This document shows, one piece after another, positions 5,020-7,336 of a stretch of 7,336 nt of DNA (position 1 is the stretch's first letter; each line of letters starts with the position of its first letter). The stretch lies in assembly GCA_947632525.1 (NCBI GenBank), contig CANRPQ010000061.1, positions 1-7,336 on the forward strand, read 5' to 3'. The notes beneath the pieces were generated by a model, which was not told where the DNA came from, made no database searches, and was given only the letters and a program-made list of their open reading frames with translations. Position numbers and translations under genes: made by a program. The stretch comes from an uncultured Clostridia bacterium (GTDB lineage: Bacteria; Bacillota; Clostridia; TANB77; CAG-508).

Positions 5020-5033
5020 ACATAAAAATAAAT

Positions 5034-5067
5034 GTGGCAGAAAATTTATATTTCTGCTATTTTTTTT
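5034..5067 (+). terminator. Intrinsic terminator just before rnr
   Basis: GCAGAAA (5037-5043) pairs with TTTCTGC (5051-5057) around an ATTTATA loop, extended outward by G-U and A-U pairs to 5034/5060. Eight T residues follow at 5060-5067. This is a classical intrinsic terminator on the + strand. It would end transcripts coming from secG. The T-run stops only 5 bases before the rnr ribosome binding site AAGGA (5073-5077), so any rnr message started upstream must read through it. That placement suggests possible attenuation of rnr. Confidence 0.75.
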
Positions 5068-5083
5068 ACAAGAAGGATTAATT

Positions 5084-7060
5084 ATGAAAAAAGATTTTAT
5101 AGGATTTTTTAGAGGAAATGAAAAAGGCTTTGGCTTTGTAAAAATTGAAAATCAGGAAACTGAGATTTATGTTTCAAAGGAAAATACAAAAGATGCAATA
5201 GACGGCGATGAAGTATTAGTCAAATTATTAGAAGTAAATAATGCTGATAAGCATCAAGAAGGAAAAATATTAAAAGTATTAAATCACAATAAAGATACTT
5301 TTGTTGGCGTATTTCAGAAAAGTAGAAATTTTGGATTTGTAGTACCAGATGATAAGAAAATGAATACAGATATATTTATTTCAAAAAAGAATTGTGGAAA
5401 AGCAAAAAATAATCAGAAAGTAGTAGTACAAATAACTAAATTTCCTAAGGGCAATAAAAGTGCAGAAGGAAAGATTATAGAGATATTAGGATACCAAGAT
5501 CAAGCAGGGGTGGACATGCTATCACTAGTAAAAGAATATGATTTGCCATATGAGTTTCCAGAGCCTGTCATAGAAGAAGCGGAATTAATTAGTCAAGAAA
5601 TTGCAAAAAAAGATATTCCGAATAGATTAGATTTAAGAGAAAAAGAAATATTTACAATAGATGGAGAAGATGCAAAAGATTTAGATGATGCAGTAGCAGT
5701 AGAAAAGCTTAAAAACGGAAACTACTTATTAAATGTATCTATTGCAGATGTTAGTTACTATGTAAAAGAAAACTCAGCATTAGATAGAGAGGCTATCATT
5801 AGAGGTACTAGTATATATATGCTAGATAGAGTTATTCCAATGCTTCCAAAGCAATTATCTAATGGAATTTGTAGCTTAAATCAAAAACAAGATAGATTTG
5901 CTATTACTGTATTAATGGAAATAAATAAAGAAGGAAAAGTAGTTTCTTCAGATGTAAAGAAAAGTATTATTAATGTAACAAGAAGAATGAGTTACAAAGA
6001 AGTACAAGCTATATTAAATGAAATCAATAATAAAAATGATAAAAAGGAACAAGAATTATATTCAGCAAAAGAAAAGAAAAAATTATTAGAAGAATGTTAT
6101 CCATATTTTTCGCACTTTAAAAGAATGGAAGAACTAGCTAATATTTTAAAACAAAAAAGAAATACTGAGGGAAGCTTAAATCTAGATATTCCAGAAAGTA
6201 AGATTATTTTAGATAAAAATGGCGTAGCAGTAGATGTAAAAAAATATGAACTTTATTTTTCAAACGAAATCATAGAACAATTTATGCTAACGGCAAATGA
6301 AACAATAGCAGAAAAGTTCTACTGGTTAGAAGCACCATTTATCTATCGTGTACATGAAGTACCAGATATGGAAAAAATAGATGAATTGAATAAATTTTTA
6401 TGGAATTTAGGATATAAAATAAAAGGAAGTAAAGATAATATTCATCCAAAGGCATTTGCACAGGTTCTAGAAGAAGTCCAAGGAAAGCCAGAAGAAAGAG
6501 TAGTTTCTAACTTGATATTAAGAACATTAAAAATAGCAAGATATGAAAGTGAAAATAAAGGACACTTCGGAATTGCAAGTAAATACTATTGCCACTTTAC
6601 TTCACCAATCAGAAGATATCCAGATTTATTTATTCATAGAATTATATCAAAATACCTAGAAAAAAATTATCAATTAAATGAACAAGAATTAGAAAAATAT
6701 CATGAACAAGCAGTTCGCTATTCTGAAAGTTCTTCTGATAGGGAGAAAGTTGCACAAAAAGTAGAAAGAGAAGCTGAAGATATTAAAAAAGCAGAATTTA
6801 TGCAAGACAAAATTGATAAAGAATATGACGGAATTATTTCTAGTATTACTTCTTTTGGTATATTTGTAGAATTAGAAAATACTGTAGAAGGATTAATTAG
6901 ATTTGAAAATCTAGGAGATGAATACTTTATTTATGATGAGAATAGAAAAACTTTGCAAGGCGAGAAAACTAAAAAAATGTATAAAATAGGGGATAGTATT
7001 CGTATTAAAGTTATTTTTGCAGATAAGGTTACAAGAAGAATTGACTTTGAAGCTATTTAA
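5084..7060 (+). CDS. rnr: Ribonuclease R, short form
   Basis: RNase R is a processive 3'-to-5' exoribonuclease that degrades structured RNA and acts in rRNA and tmRNA-linked quality control. Domains in order are cold-shock domain 1 (about 5-65, KGFGFVK), cold-shock domain 2 (about 72-135, RNFGFVVPDD), the RNB catalytic domain (about 180-512) and S1 (about 580-650). Active-site acidic residues are D193, D199, D201 and D202 in TIDGEDAKDLDDAV; D201 corresponds to E. coli catalytic D280. Y245 (GTSIYMLDR) matches the substrate-stacking tyrosine, and FTSPIRRYPDL (505-515) carries the RNB arginines. At 658 residues it lacks the N-terminal helix-turn-helix domain (about 65 residues) and the lysine-rich tail seen in Bacillus (779 residues). 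No upstream in-frame ATG, GTG or TTG exists before a stop at 4982-4984, so the short start is real. RNase II is the alternative name, but two cold-shock domains and Bacillus similarity favour RNase R. Confidence 0.93.
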   Translation: MKKDFIGFFRGNEKGFGFVKIENQETEIYVSKENTKDAIDGDEVLVKLLEVNNADKHQEGKILKVLNHNKDTFVGVFQKSRNFGFVVPDDKKMNTDIFISKKNCGKAKNNQKVVVQITKFPKGNKSAEGKIIEILGYQDQAGVDMLSLVKEYDLPYEFPEPVIEEAELISQEIAKKDIPNRLDLREKEIFTIDGEDAKDLDDAVAVEKLKNGNYLLNVSIADVSYYVKENSALDREAIIRGTSIYMLDRVIPMLPKQLSNGICSLNQKQDRFAITVLMEINKEGKVVSSDVKKSIINVTRRMSYKEVQAILNEINNKNDKKEQELYSAKEKKKLLEECYPYFSHFKRMEELANILKQKRNTEGSLNLDIPESKIILDKNGVAVDVKKYELYFSNEIIEQFMLTANETIAEKFYWLEAPFIYRVHEVPDMEKIDELNKFLWNLGYKIKGSKDNIHPKAFAQVLEEVQGKPEERVVSNLILRTLKIARYESENKGHFGIASKYYCHFTSPIRRYPDLFIHRIISKYLEKNYQLNEQELEKYHEQAVRYSESSSDREKVAQKVEREAEDIKKAEFMQDKIDKEYDGIISSITSFGIFVELENTVEGLIRFENLGDEYFIYDENRKTLQGEKTKKMYKIGDSIRIKVIFADKVTRRIDFEAI

Positions 7061-7068
7061 TTTATTTA

Positions 7069-7097
7069 TTAACATACGTTTTAGTCTGGAATATTAC
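7069..7097 (+). promoter_or_regulatory. Candidate promoter for the DUF1016 gene
   Basis: TTAACA (7069-7074) resembles a -35 box (5 of 6), followed by 17 bp and TATTAC (7092-7097), a 4 of 6 match to the -10 consensus. It begins 9 bases after the rnr stop. It would give the downstream gene its own transcript with a leader of about 90 nt. In DNA this AT-rich such matches arise often by chance, so the call is moderate at best. The rest of the 135-bp gap holds only a weak AT hairpin (7112-7126). Confidence 0.35.
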
Positions 7098-7195
7098 AAG
7101 TAAATGCAATGAAAATTGTAAATTTTGTTTTAGAAAAAATGTAATGAAAGCACGCTAGAAGAAAATAAAAAAATATTTTAATAAGGTGGTAAATA

Positions 7196-7336
7196 ATGGA
7201 TTTAGAAAAAATAAATAATAATTCTATGATTATAAAATATAAAAATACAGATAATGTTGTAGAAGATGTATGTTCTATTATTGAATCAGCAAGAGATTAT
7301 GCTTATCAATCAGTAAATATAGCTTTAGTAGAAAGA
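7196..7336 (+). CDS. DUF1016 / YhcG-family PDDEXK nuclease, N-terminal fragment
   Basis: The frame is open to the end of the window and gives the first 47 residues, so the gene is cut by the window edge and is not shown to be broken. AAGGTGG (7183-7189) lies 6 bases before the ATG. Residues 24-47 contain the block IIESARDYAYQSVNIALVER, which strongly resembles the DUF1016 N-terminal domain; family members usually continue with a W-x-I-G-K/R-R-I segment. Full-length proteins join this domain to a C-terminal PD-(D/E)XK nuclease fold. They are often found in accessory regions, phages and near restriction systems, but their physiological role is not well settled. The nuclease half is outside the window, so activity cannot be judged. 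In many Firmicutes smpB follows rnr, so this gene may be an insertion or mark a rearrangement. Confidence 0.75.
   Translation, partial: MDLEKINNNSMIIKYKNTDNVVEDVCSIIESARDYAYQSVNIALVER

Noticed and set aside
7112..7131. AAAATT/AATTTT hairpin with GTTTT after rnr as a terminator
   Set aside because: Only six A-U pairs with a three-base loop and no G-C pair; not distinguishable from AT-rich background.
1..7336. CRISPR arrays, insertion sequences, tRNA or rRNA genes, attachment sites
   Set aside because: None seen: no regularly spaced repeats, no transposase-like frame, no cloverleaf or rRNA-like sequence recognised by eye.

Overview
This window looks like chromosome from a low-GC Gram-positive bacterium (Firmicutes), most likely an uncultured or gut-type member of class Clostridia. 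The DNA is strongly AT-rich, arginine is written almost entirely as AGA, Shine-Dalgarno sites are GGAGG-type, and two genes start with TTG. The gene order map-infA-rpmJ-rpsM-rpsK-rpsD-rpoA-rplQ is the Gram-positive spc/alpha ribosomal cluster. S4 and L36 are the zinc-binding forms, and L17 carries a long internal insert that I recall from Clostridia. The class-level assignment is an inference; no 16S sequence is present.

Layout. Positions 1-30 hold only the map ribosome binding site. Map (31-801) is followed by infA (860-1078), and a near-consensus sigma-A promoter sits across the map/infA junction (787-815). A 169-bp gap with two A6T5-T7 tracts leads to the tiny rpmJ gene (1248-1361). A 226-bp leader with two substantial predicted RNA structures and a 54-nt G-free stretch then precedes rpsM. 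The genes rpsM, rpsK, rpsD, rpoA and rplQ (1588-4614) follow on the same strand with short gaps. SecG (4643-4891) starts 28 bp after rplQ and probably belongs to the same transcript. A 192-bp gap holds an AT-only hairpin after secG, a 21-bp hairpin with an AAAA loop, and a classical intrinsic terminator ending just before the ribosome binding site of rnr (5084-7060). After a 135-bp gap a gene of the DUF1016/YhcG nuclease family begins at 7196 and runs off the window.

Function. The window is almost wholly gene-expression machinery: initiation factor IF-1, ribosomal proteins S13, S11, S4, L17 and L36, RNA polymerase alpha, N-terminal methionine removal, a membrane subunit of the Sec translocon and the 3'-to-5' exonuclease RNase R. 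All genes are on the + strand. No tRNA, rRNA, CRISPR array or insertion sequence was seen.

The genes themselves are largely ordinary. The items worth following are non-coding or contextual: the structured rpsM leader, the terminator placed directly in front of rnr, the short RNase R lacking its N-terminal helix-turn-helix and basic tail, the rplQ-secG-rnr junction, and a DUF1016 gene where smpB would often be found. I saw nothing that on its own proves a new biological system.
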